DNA of 64,000 nt, from contig NZ_JAMJPK010000002.1 of the NCBI RefSeq assembly GCF_023554995.1, positions 496,001 to 560,000 of the forward strand. The letters run 5' to 3'. The position numbers and the translations under genes were made by a program. Each line of letters starts with the position of its first letter. The stretch's first letter is position 1. Source of the stretch: Halomonas gemina. GTDB taxonomy: Bacteria; Pseudomonadota; Gammaproteobacteria; Pseudomonadales; Halomonadaceae. Below, in pieces: positions 1 to 9,148 of this stretch. A model generated the notes under the pieces. The model searched no databases. It was not told where the DNA came from and worked only from the letters and a program-made list of their open reading frames with translations.

Positions 1-741
1 GGCGGCGAGCGGGTCGCCGGCAACCTTGGCCAGATCCGCCTGCAGCCCGCCGACGTGCTGCTGCTGGAGGCGCGCCCGCCCTTCATCGAGCGCCATCGGC
101 AGTCGCGCGACTTCCTGCTGATCAGCAAGGTCAACGGCTCGGCCCGTCCGGTCCACGAGAAGGCCGGGCTGGCCTGGGGCATCCTGGCCGGGGTGGTGCT
201 GCTGGCCACCCTGGGCGTGACGAGCATGATGAACGCCGCCATGCTGGGGGCGGCCCTGGCGCTGGGCACCGGCTGCTGCACGGTGGGGGCGGCCAAGCGG
301 GGGCTGGACACCCAGGTACTGCTGACCATCGCCGCCTCCTTCGGGCTCGGCGCGGCGCTGGAAAGCTCGGGGGCGGCGGCCACCCTGGCCGATGTGGCCC
401 TGGGGCTGGCCGATGGCAATCCCTGGCTGCTGCTGGGCGCAGTCTATGTGCTGGTGACCCTGCTGACCTCCCTGGTCACCAACAACGCCGCCGCGGTGAT
501 CACCTTTCCGGTGGTCATGGCCAGCGCCGAGAGCCTCGGCGTGAGCCCGATGCCCTATGTGGTCGTGGTAATGTTCGCCGCCTCGGCCAGCTTCCTGACG
601 CCCATCGGCTACCAGACCAACCTGATGGTCTTCGGCCCCGGCGGCTACCGCTTCGCTGACTTCCTGCGCCTCGGCGGGCTTTTGAACCTGCTGACCGCCG
701 CGGTGGCCCTGGCCCTGATCCCGCTGATCTGGCCCTTCTGA
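1..741 (+). CDS. SLC13-family permease, C-terminal part (5' end outside window)
   Basis: The reading frame is open from base 1, so the gene enters from the left; an internal Met at 55 is not the start. The first ~45 residues look like the end of an RCK_C/TrkA-C domain (an LQPADVLLLE-like strand). Five or more hydrophobic segments follow, with the family signature TPIGYQTNLMVFGPGGY near the end. SLC13/DASS permeases import dicarboxylates, sulfate or similar anions with sodium across the inner membrane, and many carry two RCK_C domains in the cytoplasmic loop, as appears here. The substrate cannot be read from this part. About 246 residues are visible and the C-terminus is complete (stop at 739-741). 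Confidence 0.85.
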   Translation, partial: GGERVAGNLGQIRLQPADVLLLEARPPFIERHRQSRDFLLISKVNGSARPVHEKAGLAWGILAGVVLLATLGVTSMMNAAMLGAALALGTGCCTVGAAKRGLDTQVLLTIAASFGLGAALESSGAAATLADVALGLADGNPWLLLGAVYVLVTLLTSLVTNNAAAVITFPVVMASAESLGVSPMPYVVVVMFAASASFLTPIGYQTNLMVFGPGGYRFADFLRLGGLLNLLTAAVALALIPLIWPF

Positions 742-820
742 GCGCGCTCGCCGACGGGCGGCGTTTGCGGTAGGGTGTCGAACTTTGACCGACCCCTTGA
801 GCGGCCCTGGAGACGATCCC

Positions 821-1489
821 ATGAATCAACCCGGTGAACTGATCATCGAGCCGCGCAGCGGCAGACCCGCCGACGCCTGCGTCTTCATCCTCCACGGCCT
901 CGGTGCCGACGGTAGCGACTTCGAGCCGCTGGTGCCGGCACTCCCGTTGCCCACCGATGATGCCGTGCGCTTCATCCTGCCCCATGCGCCACGCCTGCCG
1001 GTGACCATCAACGGCGGCATGGTCATGCCGGCCTGGTACGACATCAAGGAGATGAGTCTCGACCGCCAGATCGACGAGCCCCAGCTGATGGCCTCTGCCG
1101 CGCGCATCCAGGCGCTGGTGCGGGAACAGCTGGAGCAGGGTATCGACAGTCGTCGCATCATCCTGGCGGGCTTTTCCCAGGGCGGGGCCGTGGCCTATCA
1201 GGCGGCCCTCTCCTTCGAGGTGCCGCTGGGCGGCCTGCTGGCTCTCTCCACCTACTTCGCCACGGCCGACAGCATCGAGCTCTCCGACGCCAATCGCGGC
1301 CTGCCCATCGAGGTGCACCACGGCAGCTTCGACCCGGTGGTCCCCGAGTCGCTGGGCAAGGCCGGCTACGAGAAGGTCGAATCGCTGGGCTATCCGGCAC
1401 ACTATCGCTGCTATCCCATGGCCCACGCGCTCTGCCCGCAGCAGATCGGTGACATCGGCCGCTGGCTCGCCGAGCGGCTCGCCCGCTGA
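821..1489 (+). CDS. Alpha/beta-hydrolase carboxylesterase (EstB/phospholipase-type)
   Basis: This 222-residue protein belongs to the Abhydrolase_2 family of small carboxylesterases/lysophospholipases. The oxyanion strand is FILHGLGADGSDF, the nucleophile elbow is GFSQGGA, the catalytic Asp lies in HGSFDPVVP, and the catalytic His in PMAHALCP. The family usually has 215-225 residues, so it is full length. The start at 821 is chosen because a GGAG-like site lies about 8 bases upstream; a start at 785 would add 12 residues without a ribosome site. It is cytosolic, with no signal peptide. It probably hydrolyses short acyl esters; the natural substrate is unknown. Confidence 0.88.
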   Translation: MNQPGELIIEPRSGRPADACVFILHGLGADGSDFEPLVPALPLPTDDAVRFILPHAPRLPVTINGGMVMPAWYDIKEMSLDRQIDEPQLMASAARIQALVREQLEQGIDSRRIILAGFSQGGAVAYQAALSFEVPLGGLLALSTYFATADSIELSDANRGLPIEVHHGSFDPVVPESLGKAGYEKVESLGYPAHYRCYPMAHALCPQQIGDIGRWLAERLAR

Positions 1490-1523
1490 GCGGTGTCGTC
1501 CTCCCCATGACCGCGCGTGTCCC

Positions 1524-2456
1524 ATGATGGCGACCACCTCTCCGGCCTTCGTGTGGCGGGCCTGCTGGCGCAGTGCACGCCCCAACTTCCTGGTGCTCTC
1601 GCCCCTCTGCGCAGGCCTGGCGGTGACCACCGCCTGGCAGGACGGTCATGCTCCCGCGGGGCTCACGATCCTGCTGGTGCTGCTCGCCGCCCTGCTGGCC
1701 CACGCCGCGGTGAACCTGTTCAACGAGCATCACGACTTCGTGAGCGGCCTGGATGCCACCACCACTCGCACGCCCTTCTCGGGCGGTAGCGGGTCACTGC
1801 CAGAGCACCCCGCGGCGGCGGGGGCGGTGCGCCACGCCGCCTTCGCCTGCCTGGCCGGGGTGCTGGCCATCGGCGCCTGGTGCCTGTGGCGCTCGGGCCC
1901 GGTAATGCTGCTCTACGGGCTGCTCGGCATGGCGCTGGTGGTGGCCTACACCGGCTGGCTGACTCGTCGCCCCTGGCTCTGTCTGGCGGCGCCGGGGGTC
2001 GGCTTCGGCACCCTGATGGTGGTGGGCGCCAATCAGGCGCTCACCGGGATGTTCTCCGCCACGGCCCTGGCCGCCTCGCTGGTGCCGACCCTGATGGTCA
2101 GTGCGCTGCTGCTGGCCAACCAGCTGCCGGATATCGAGCCCGACCGACGGGCCGGGCGACACCACCTGGCCATCGTGCTGGGGGTGGGGCGCGCGGCGCG
2201 CCTGGTGGCGGGCCTGGTGCTCGCCGCCTTCGCGGTGGTACCGCTGGCCTGGCTGGGCGGCTGGCTACCCGGCTGGGCCTGGCTGATGTGGCTGGCCGCC
2301 CCCGCGGCCCTCAAGCTCGCGGTCGGGCTCTGGCGACTGCCTGCCGACGTCTCGCCCGGTGACCCTGCGCCGCTGGTCCCGTTGCTGGGGCTGAATGTCG
2401 CCCTGCTGCTCGCCAGCCTGGCGCTGCTCAACCTCGGGCTCTGGCTGGCGGCCTGA
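1524..2456 (+). CDS. UbiA-family prenyltransferase (MenA-like)
   Basis: This is a polytopic membrane protein of 310 residues with eight or nine hydrophobic helices. The first Asp-rich motif is [14 protein letters not shown] (NxxxDxxxD type) and the second is [10 protein letters not shown], both needed for Mg-prenyl-diphosphate binding in the UbiA superfamily. Members attach isoprenoid chains to aromatic acceptors at the inner membrane. The overall look is closer to 1,4-dihydroxy-2-naphthoate prenyltransferase than to UbiA, but no menaquinone gene is adjacent, so the acceptor is uncertain. Start 1524 (two consecutive Met codons) sits 35 bases after the preceding stop; an upstream in-frame start would overlap that gene. 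Confidence 0.82.
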   Translation: MMATTSPAFVWRACWRSARPNFLVLSPLCAGLAVTTAWQDGHAPAGLTILLVLLAALLAHAAVNLFNEHHDFVSGLDATTTRTPFSGGSGSLPEHPAAAGAVRHAAFACLAGVLAIGAWCLWRSGPVMLLYGLLGMALVVAYTGWLTRRPWLCLAAPGVGFGTLMVVGANQALTGMFSATALAASLVPTLMVSALLLANQLPDIEPDRRAGRHHLAIVLGVGRAARLVAGLVLAAFAVVPLAWLGGWLPGWAWLMWLAAPAALKLAVGLWRLPADVSPGDPAPLVPLLGLNVALLLASLALLNLGLWLAA

Positions 2457-2542
2457 GGCTTCGGCGAAGGTCGCCTCGACAGCCTCGTGAGGGCGGGGCA
2501 GGATGGCATGTCGTTATTCCGCATGCCGCCAGGACCCAGACC

Positions 2543-3745
2543 ATGAGCACTTCCCCCTTCGCCAACCTGCCCGATGCCCAGGGCTATTTCGGCCGTTTCG
2601 GCGGCCAGCTGATTCCGCCCGAGCTCAAGGCGGTGATGGACGAGATCGACGCCGCCTACGAGGAGATCCGCGTCCGCGATGACTTCCGCACCGAGCTGGA
2701 CGGCCTCTTCGCCGACTATGTGGGCCGGCCCAGCCCGATCTTCCATGCCCGGCGGCTCTCCGAGACGCTGGGCGGCGCCCAGATCCACCTCAAGCGCGAG
2801 GACCTTAACCACACCGGCGCACACAAGATCAACCACTGCCTGGGTGAGGCGCTGCTGGCCAGGTTCATGGGCAAGACCAAGGTGATCGCCGAGACCGGCG
2901 CCGGCCAGCACGGCGTGGCGCTGGCCACCGCCTGCGCCCTGGTGGGCATCCCCTGCGAGATCCACATGGGCCAGGTGGACATCGAGAAGGAGCATCCCAA
3001 CGTCACCAAGATGAAGATCCTGGGGGCCACCCTGATCCCGGTGACCCGCGGCACGGCGACCCTCAAGGATGCCGTGGACAGCGCCTTCGAGGAGTACCTC
3101 AAGGACCCGCAGCACTTCATCTACGCCATCGGCTCGGTGGTGGGGCCGCACCCCTTCCCGAAGATGGTGCGCGACTTCCAGTCGATCATCGGCCGCGAGG
3201 CCCGCGGCCAGTTCCTCGAGCGCCACGGCCGGCTGCCCGACCACGTCACCGCCTGCGTGGGCGGCGGTTCGAACGCCATCGGCATGTTCTCCGCCTTCCT
3301 CGAGGACGAGGCTGTGCACCTGGTGGGCGTGGAGCCGGCCGGCGAGGGGCTCGATACCCCCCGCCACTCCGCCACCCTGACCCTGGGCAGACCCGGCGAG
3401 ATCCACGGCATGGCCTGCTACGTGCTGGAGGACGCGGCGGGCCAGCCCATGCCGGTGCACTCCATCGCCTCGGGGCTCGACTATCCGGGCGTCGGGCCGC
3501 AGCACAGCTATCTCAAGGAGCTGGGGCGGGTGGACTACCAGAGCGCCACGGATGACGAGTGCCTGGAGGCCTTCCTGACGCTCTCCCGGGTCGAGGGCAT
3601 CATCCCGGCGCTGGAGAGCGCCCACGCCGTGGCCTGGGCCATGCGCGTGGCGCCGACCCTGCCGGCCGACCAGCATATCCTGATCAACCTTTCCGGCCGT
3701 GGCGACAAGGATGCCGACTATGTGGCGGATCGGTTGAAGCTCTAG
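2543..3745 (+). CDS. trpB: Tryptophan synthase beta chain, stand-alone divergent form
   Basis: This 400-residue PLP enzyme joins indole and L-serine to make tryptophan. The PLP lysine lies in HTGAHKINH, the catalytic Glu and indole channel region in [10 protein letters not shown], and the phosphate loop is the GGGSNA stretch; SGRGDKD closes the protein as in TrpB. No trpA or trpF is nearby. The middle ([29 protein letters not shown]) departs from the usual trpAB-encoded form, where the Asn-Val-Phe-Arg-Met block is common. It could be an auxiliary TrpB working on free indole or salvaged indole rather than channelled indole. The ATG at 2543 is 86 bases past the preceding stop. Confidence 0.9.
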   Translation: MSTSPFANLPDAQGYFGRFGGQLIPPELKAVMDEIDAAYEEIRVRDDFRTELDGLFADYVGRPSPIFHARRLSETLGGAQIHLKREDLNHTGAHKINHCLGEALLARFMGKTKVIAETGAGQHGVALATACALVGIPCEIHMGQVDIEKEHPNVTKMKILGATLIPVTRGTATLKDAVDSAFEEYLKDPQHFIYAIGSVVGPHPFPKMVRDFQSIIGREARGQFLERHGRLPDHVTACVGGGSNAIGMFSAFLEDEAVHLVGVEPAGEGLDTPRHSATLTLGRPGEIHGMACYVLEDAAGQPMPVHSIASGLDYPGVGPQHSYLKELGRVDYQSATDDECLEAFLTLSRVEGIIPALESAHAVAWAMRVAPTLPADQHILINLSGRGDKDADYVADRLKL

Positions 3746-3845
3746 CCGGACCTCGGCAATTTTCGCTGTGTCATCGGCCATCCTGGGCTAGGGTAGGGGA
3801 GTCGGGGCGGAGTCCCCTTCTCAAACCGATGCGGGGATCCCCAGG

Positions 3846-5198
3846 GTGTGGGGCATGGCGCGAATCAGGGACAAGTGGCGAACATGGAGGGCGCACAGGG
3901 GGGAGCAGCCGCCGCTGGCCGAGGCGTTGCTGGACTGCTTCCCGGGCGTCGTCATTCTTACCGATGCCCACGGGGTCATCCTGCGGGTCAATCCGGGCTT
4001 CGAGGAGCATAGCGGCCATCCGGCCGAGACCCTGGTCGGTCGCCGCATCACTTGCCTGGATGTGGACCCGCTGTACGGCGACATCAGCCATGCCCTGGCG
4101 TATTGCGTCGCGCGCCGCCGCTCCTGGCGGGGCGTGCTGCTGTGTCGTCGGGCCGACGGTCGGCTGGTCCACCAGGATGGCGTCTTCCAGCCCCTGGACG
4201 CGGGACAGGGCCAGCCGCTGCGGCTGCTGGTGACGCTCCACGACATCACGGAGCTGCGCCAACGGGCCCTGCACGACCACGCCCTGCTGGAGCGTCTCCA
4301 GGGGACCCTCTCGCGGCTCCCCGGCGTGGTCTTCCAGCTTCGCCAGGACCCCCGGGGCGGGCTCGACTTCCTCTCTCTCAGCGAAGGGCTGCACTCGCTT
4401 GCGGGCCTGTCGTCGCGCTCGGTGATTGACCGCGCAGAAGCGCTACTGGAGCGGGTCCAGGCCGAGGACCGGGCCGCCCTGACCGCTTCCCTGGCCCAGT
4501 CGGCGGTGAGCCTGGAGCCCTGGCGGCTGGAGTTTCGCCTCGAGACGACCGACGACGTCCGCTGGCTCGAGGGCCGCGCAAGCCCCTCCCGCCGCCGCGA
4601 CGGTACCACCCTGTGGGACGGCCTGCTGATCGACATCACGCCGCGCAAGCAGGAAGAGCAGTGCACCCAGCGCCTGGTCAGCACCGACATGCTCACCGGG
4701 GTGCTCAATCGCCGGGCCTTCTTCGACTACGGCGAGGCGGTGCGCGCCCACGCCGCCCGCCAGGGCCGCACGGTGCCCCTGGCGATGCTCGATATCGACC
4801 ACTTCAAGCGCCTCAACGACACCCATGGCCATGCCGCCGGTGACCTGGCCCTGCAAACCTTCGCCATGACCTGCCGTGACTGCCTGCGCCCCTATGACCT
4901 ATTCGCCCGCATCGGCGGCGAGGAGTTTGCCGTCATGCTGGTGGACACCTCGCCCGAGGAGGCCTGGGGCGTGCTCGACCGCCTGCGCGCCGCGGTGGAG
5001 TCGGTCGAGCTCGAGGTGGCGGATTCGTTGCTGCGGATCACGGTGAGCCTGGGGTTGGCGGTGCTGCCGCCGGAGGGCAGCCTGGATCTGGCGCTTTCCC
5101 AGGCCGACCAGGCGCTCTACCGTGCCAAGCATGAGGGGCGCAACCGACTGGCGGGATCACCGGGCTATCCCCGTATCGGCGAGGAGGCCCGCCGATAA
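3846..5198 (+). CDS. PAS-PAS-GGDEF diguanylate cyclase
   Basis: A 450-residue cytosolic signalling protein with no transmembrane segment. A PAS domain (about 25-135, ending LLVTLHDITELR) is followed by a second PAS-like domain (about 150-275, ending LIDITPRKQEEQ), then a GGDEF domain from about 280. The active site reads GGEEF at 357-361, so it should make cyclic di-GMP from GTP. An RxxD inhibitory site (RPYD, 348-351) lies five residues upstream, so product inhibition is expected. There is no EAL domain. The PAS ligands are unknown. The start at 3846 is the longest; an ATG at 3855 is equally possible because neither has a strong ribosome site. Confidence 0.92.
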   Translation: MWGMARIRDKWRTWRAHRGEQPPLAEALLDCFPGVVILTDAHGVILRVNPGFEEHSGHPAETLVGRRITCLDVDPLYGDISHALAYCVARRRSWRGVLLCRRADGRLVHQDGVFQPLDAGQGQPLRLLVTLHDITELRQRALHDHALLERLQGTLSRLPGVVFQLRQDPRGGLDFLSLSEGLHSLAGLSSRSVIDRAEALLERVQAEDRAALTASLAQSAVSLEPWRLEFRLETTDDVRWLEGRASPSRRRDGTTLWDGLLIDITPRKQEEQCTQRLVSTDMLTGVLNRRAFFDYGEAVRAHAARQGRTVPLAMLDIDHFKRLNDTHGHAAGDLALQTFAMTCRDCLRPYDLFARIGGEEFAVMLVDTSPEEAWGVLDRLRAAVESVELEVADSLLRITVSLGLAVLPPEGSLDLALSQADQALYRAKHEGRNRLAGSPGYPRIGEEARR

Positions 5199-5276
5199 TA
5201 GGGCTCGCGACTGGAGAATCACGGGCGATATCGGCAGGATAGGTGCCATCCACCCTGCAACACGAGGAGTTTTGCC

Positions 5277-5498
5277 ATGTCCCTGTCGGAAGATTTTCGC
5301 CTGCCGGTTGCTTGCCCCAGCTGCGGCAGCCACCTGATGCGGGTCTCCCAGGTGAAGAACCCCGATGACGAGGTTCACTGCGCCTCCTGCCATCGCTTCA
5401 TCTGCCTCTGGCACGAGGCCCAGACGGTGCTCAAGAAGGGCCCCGGAAGCGAGAGCGAGGCGCTGATCGAGAAGGCCGTCAACCGCGCCGACCGCTGA
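5277..5498 (+). CDS. Small zinc-ribbon protein
   Basis: A 73-residue soluble protein with two Cys pairs (CPSCG at about 12-16 and CASCH at about 38-42), the spacing of a single zinc ribbon. The rest is charged and ends in a short helix. A strong GAGGAG site precedes the ATG, so it is likely translated well. It lies 78 bases after the diguanylate cyclase gene and only 7 bases before the antiporter-like operon, so it may be co-transcribed with that operon. No function can be given; it could bind nucleic acid or stabilise a complex. Confidence 0.75.
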   Translation: MSLSEDFRLPVACPSCGSHLMRVSQVKNPDDEVHCASCHRFICLWHEAQTVLKKGPGSESEALIEKAVNRADR

Positions 5499-5505
5499 GC
5501 CGGCG

Positions 5506-6177
5506 GTGTCGCTGTCGGGCGAACTCGTCCCGGCCGCTCTGCTGGTGATCCTGGCGGCGGCCTGTCTCCTCGACCGCCACCTGCGGCGTGCCTGCCTGGT
5601 CTTCATCGCCTTCGCGCTGCTGATGGCGCTGGCCTGGTGGCGGCTCGGTGCGCCCTGGCTGGCGCTGGTCGAGGCCGTGCTGGGCGCGCTGCTGACCGGC
5701 ACGGCCCTGTTCCACGGCCTGGGCCATCTCGGTGCCCGGTCGCCGCTTCCCCTGCGTGACCATGCACGTCGTCCCCGCCACCAGGCCACGGCGCGCTGGC
5801 TGGCGGCCCTCGCCTGGCTGGCCCTGGCCGCTGCGGCCGTCTGGGGGCTGCTCGGTGGCGGTGAGCTCTCCGTTCCAAGTGAGGTGATGCGTCGTCCGCT
5901 GCTGGCCACGGGGCTGGCCATCATGGCGCTGGGCCTGTGGGCCTTTGCCCACCACCTCCACCTGCTGCGTCGCCTGCTGGCCTTCAACGTGCTGGGCTCC
6001 GGGGTCTTCCTGCTGCTGGCCGGCCTGGCCGGACCCACCGTCGAGGTCCAGGGATTGATCCTGGTGGGCCTGGTGGTGGCCCTGGTTGGCTCGGTGCTCG
6101 GCGCGGCGCTGCTACGGCGCCTGCACGCCCTGGATGGGCGGGTGAGCCTGGGCGGCGGGGCAGGGGATGACCGATGA
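5506..6177 (+). CDS. MrpB/MrpC-like membrane subunit (NuoJ/NuoK-type fusion)
   Basis: A 223-residue protein with about seven hydrophobic helices and a GTG start right after the zinc-ribbon stop. The N-terminal half has LVEAVLGALLTGTALFHGL, which resembles the DUF4040/NuoJ-like helix of Mrp and Ech-type complexes. The C-terminal half (LLAFNVLGSGVFLLLAG, then a helix near 190) resembles MnhC/NuoK. It therefore seems to be a fused J-K-like linker of a proton/cation-translocating membrane arm. It overlaps the next gene by 4 bp (ATGA). The family assignment rests on helix patterns and on three antiporter-like neighbours, so the exact subunit name is tentative. Confidence 0.68.
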   Translation: MSLSGELVPAALLVILAAACLLDRHLRRACLVFIAFALLMALAWWRLGAPWLALVEAVLGALLTGTALFHGLGHLGARSPLPLRDHARRPRHQATARWLAALAWLALAAAAVWGLLGGGELSVPSEVMRRPLLATGLAIMALGLWAFAHHLHLLRRLLAFNVLGSGVFLLLAGLAGPTVEVQGLILVGLVVALVGSVLGAALLRRLHALDGRVSLGGGAGDDR

Positions 6178-7646
6178 GCGTGCCGCTGGACCCGTCCCTG
6201 TCCGTCGAGGCGGCGGTGCTGTGGCTGTCGCTGCTGGCCCCGCTGCCGCTGGGCCTGGTGGCGTGGCGCTTTCCGCCTCGGCGCATGCTGCCGGTACTGC
6301 TGGCCGGCGCACCGCTGCCGCTGGTGACCCTCTGGCTGCTGTCGCGCCTCGCGGTCGACGGTGGGCTCGAGGGCGCCTGGTCACTCGGTGGGCTGCTGCT
6401 CCACTGGCGCCTGGACGCCCTGGCGGGCCTGTTGTTGCTGTTGACTCAGCTGCTGCTGCTGGCCAGTGCGGCCTATGCGGTCGGGCACCGGCGAGCCATC
6501 GCGGTGGCCGAGCGCGATTTCGCCGGGTTCTGGCCGCTGCTGGGAGGCCTGGCCGCGGCGCTCGGCCTGATCTGGGTGGCCGCCGACCTGCTGACGCTCT
6601 ATGCCGCGCTGGAACTGATGGGACTCTGCGCCGTGGGCATGATGCTGCTGCCCGGCACGGCACAGGCGTTGACGGCGGGCATGCGCTACCTGCTCTATGC
6701 CCTGGTGGGGTCGCTGGCCTGGCTGCTGGGGGTGGCGCTGCTGCTGGGCGCCTGGGGCCGGCTGGACCTGGCAGGGCTGGCGGCCGATGCCGAGCCGGGA
6801 GCGGTGACCGGCATCGCCATGGCGCTGCTGGCCGCGGGCCTGCTGCTCAAGGCGGCGATCTTCCCGCTGCATGGCTGGCTGGTGCCGGTGCACGCCAGCG
6901 CCTGGACGCCGGTGAGTGCCCTCCACGGGGCCCTGGTGGTCAAGGCCTCCTTCTTCATCCTGATGCAGCTGTGGCAGCGGCTGGTGCCGGAGGCGCTGGC
7001 TGCGGCCTGGCTGCTCGGGGGGCTCGGCAGCCTGGCGATACTCTGGGGCGGGCTGCAGGCCTGGCGGGCCAGCGAGCTCAAGCAGGTAGTGGCCTGGTCC
7101 ACGGTGGGGCAGCTGGGCTACCTGATGCTGGCCTTCCCGCTGCTGGCTGGTACCTCGGCGGCGGTGGCGACCCTGGCCTGGCAGGCCACCTGGCTGCAGC
7201 TGGCCGGCCATGCCCTGGCCAAGGCCGCGATGTTCATGGCGGCCGGCAACCTGGTGCTCGCCGTCGGCCAGAGCCGCCTGGGCGACCTGGCGGGCACCAG
7301 CCGATGGTTGCCGCTTTCGCTGATGACCTTCGGCATCGCCGCCGTGACCCTGATGGGCCTGCCGCCCAGCGCTGGCTTCACCGCCAAGTGGCTGCTGCTG
7401 CAGGCGGCCATCCTCGCCGGGCAGTGGCCGTGGGTCGTCGTGCTGGTGGCCGGTACCCTGCTCACCGTCGCCTATGTGTTCCGGGTCTTGCGCTGTGCCC
7501 TGGTCGAGGATGCTCCCCGCCGCGAGGTTCGGCCAGTGCCCGGGGGGATGGACCTGATCGCCCTGATGCTGGCGCTGGCGGCGCTGGCGCTGGGGCTCGG
7601 TGCCGAGTGGCCGCTGGCATTGCTGCGTGAGGGAGGCCTGCCATGA
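6174..7646 (+). CDS. NuoL/M/N-like proton-translocating antiporter subunit (first of three)
   Basis: A 490-residue polytopic protein of the Proton_antipo_M family (MrpD/NuoM/HyfB type). The TM5 glutamate used in ion transfer is E147, in the segment TLYAALELMGL. The TM7 lysine lies in LLLKAAIFPLHGWL and the TM8 lysine in ALVVKASFFIL. The broken-helix TM7 motif FPLHGWLVPVH is typical. It overlaps both neighbours by 4 bp (ATGA), indicating translational coupling and a defined stoichiometry. It should sit in the inner membrane as one ion channel of a multi-subunit complex. No redox or hydrogenase subunit is nearby. Confidence 0.9.
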   Translation: MSVPLDPSLSVEAAVLWLSLLAPLPLGLVAWRFPPRRMLPVLLAGAPLPLVTLWLLSRLAVDGGLEGAWSLGGLLLHWRLDALAGLLLLLTQLLLLASAAYAVGHRRAIAVAERDFAGFWPLLGGLAAALGLIWVAADLLTLYAALELMGLCAVGMMLLPGTAQALTAGMRYLLYALVGSLAWLLGVALLLGAWGRLDLAGLAADAEPGAVTGIAMALLAAGLLLKAAIFPLHGWLVPVHASAWTPVSALHGALVVKASFFILMQLWQRLVPEALAAAWLLGGLGSLAILWGGLQAWRASELKQVVAWSTVGQLGYLMLAFPLLAGTSAAVATLAWQATWLQLAGHALAKAAMFMAAGNLVLAVGQSRLGDLAGTSRWLPLSLMTFGIAAVTLMGLPPSAGFTAKWLLLQAAILAGQWPWVVVLVAGTLLTVAYVFRVLRCALVEDAPRREVRPVPGGMDLIALMLALAALALGLGAEWPLALLREGGLP

Positions 7647-9148
7647 GCGGCGGGCTGTTGCTTCTGGCGACGCTGGGTACGTCGCTGCTCACCGCGGTGC
7701 TGATCTTCCTGCTGCCGGAGCGGGCCTTCCGCGCGCGCACCGGCCTCAACCTCGGCGCGGCCCTGATCAAGCTGAGTCTGGTGGCCTGGATGGTCTGGGG
7801 GCTCAGTCGCGGCCGCGGGTACGCCGTGGAGTTTCCGGTGCTTGAGGGGCTGGCCTTCGTGCTGCGTGCCGACGCCCTGGGGATCATGTTCGCTGGGCTC
7901 TCCTCGCTGCTCTGGCTGTTCACCACCGTCTACGCCATCGGCTACCTGGAGGACTCGCCCAACCGCAAGCGCTTCTTCGGCTTCTTCAGCCTCTGCGTGG
8001 CCAGCACACTGGGCATCAGCCTGGCCGGCAACCTCTTTACCTTCCTGGTCTTCTACGAGTTGCTGACCCTCTCCACCTACCCACTGGTGGTACATCGCGG
8101 GACCTCGAAGGCGCTGGCGGCGGGCAAGGTCTACCTGCGCTTCACCCTGACCGCCGGGCTGGTGCTGATGATCGGCATGGTGGCGCTGCATGTCTTGGCC
8201 GGGGACATCCGCTTCGGCCAGCGCGAGATCCTCGCCGAGTTCGGCCCCGAGGATCGCCTCCTGCTGGTGGGGCTCTTCTGGGTTCTGATCGCCGGCTTCG
8301 GCGTCAAGGCGGCCCTGGTGCCGCTGCACGGCTGGCTGCCGCGCGCCATGGTGGCACCGGCGCCGGTCAGCGCCCTGCTGCACGCGGTGGCGGTGGTCAA
8401 GGCCGGCGCCTTCGGCATCGTGCGGCTGGTCTATGACGTCTACGGCATCGAGCTGAGCGCCGAGCTGGGACTGCTGTATGGCCTGGTGGCCGTAGCCTCG
8501 GTGACCATCCTCTTCGGCTCACTGCGTGCCCTGGCCCAGCAGGAGCTCAAGCCGCGGCTGGCCTACTCCACGGTGAGCCAGGTCGCCTACATCGTGCTCG
8601 GCATCGGCCTGTTCGGCCCGCTGGGCACCATCGCCGCGCTCTCGCACCTGCTGCATCAGGGGCTGATGAAGATCACCCTGTTCTTCTGCGCCGGCAACTA
8701 TGCCGAGGAGCTCGGTATCCACCGCATCGACGAGCTCGATGGCGCCGGGCGGCGCATGCCGCTGACCAGCCTGGCCTTCAGCGTCGGGGCGCTGGGCATG
8801 ATCGGCGTGCCGCCGGTGGTGGGTTTCCTGAGCAAGTGGTATCTGGGCACGGGGGCGATCCAGGCCGGCATGCCCTGGGTGATTGCCGTGCTGGTGGCCA
8901 GCAGCCTGCTCAACGCCGCCTACTTCCTGCCGATCCTCGGCCGGCTGTGGTTTCGCCCGGGACCCGATCACGGCGTGGGGGCGTGGCCCGAGGAGCGTTG
9001 CCTGGGCCGGCTGGAGACCCATGCCTGGCTGCTGGTGCCGACGCTGGCCACGGCGCTGTTCAGCCTGCTGGCCGGCATGCTGGCGGGCATGCCCTTCAGT
9101 CCGCTGGAGTGGGCGAGCCGGGTGGTCAACGCGGAGTATCTGCCATGA
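7643..9148 (+). CDS. NuoL/M/N-like proton-translocating antiporter subunit (second of three)
   Basis: A 501-residue polytopic protein of the same Proton_antipo_M family. TM5 carries E139 in FLVFYELLTLSTYPLVVH, the closest of the three to MrpD/NuoM. TM7 is FGVKAALVPLHGWLPRAM with its lysine, and TM8 has AVAVVKAGAFGI. YSTVSQVAYIVLG and the SHLLHQGLMKITLFF segment (TM12-type Lys) are also present. It starts inside the last codons of the preceding gene and ends inside the start of the following one (ATGA both times). Its charged axis is complete, so it should be an active ion-translocating subunit. Confidence 0.9.
   Translation: MSGGLLLLATLGTSLLTAVLIFLLPERAFRARTGLNLGAALIKLSLVAWMVWGLSRGRGYAVEFPVLEGLAFVLRADALGIMFAGLSSLLWLFTTVYAIGYLEDSPNRKRFFGFFSLCVASTLGISLAGNLFTFLVFYELLTLSTYPLVVHRGTSKALAAGKVYLRFTLTAGLVLMIGMVALHVLAGDIRFGQREILAEFGPEDRLLLVGLFWVLIAGFGVKAALVPLHGWLPRAMVAPAPVSALLHAVAVVKAGAFGIVRLVYDVYGIELSAELGLLYGLVAVASVTILFGSLRALAQQELKPRLAYSTVSQVAYIVLGIGLFGPLGTIAALSHLLHQGLMKITLFFCAGNYAEELGIHRIDELDGAGRRMPLTSLAFSVGALGMIGVPPVVGFLSKWYLGTGAIQAGMPWVIAVLVASSLLNAAYFLPILGRLWFRPGPDHGVGAWPEERCLGRLETHAWLLVPTLATALFSLLAGMLAGMPFSPLEWASRVVNAEYLP

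Noticed and set aside
2033..3781. 582-codon frame opposite trpB and the prenyltransferase
   Set aside because: It spans two clear genes on the other strand and has shadow composition.
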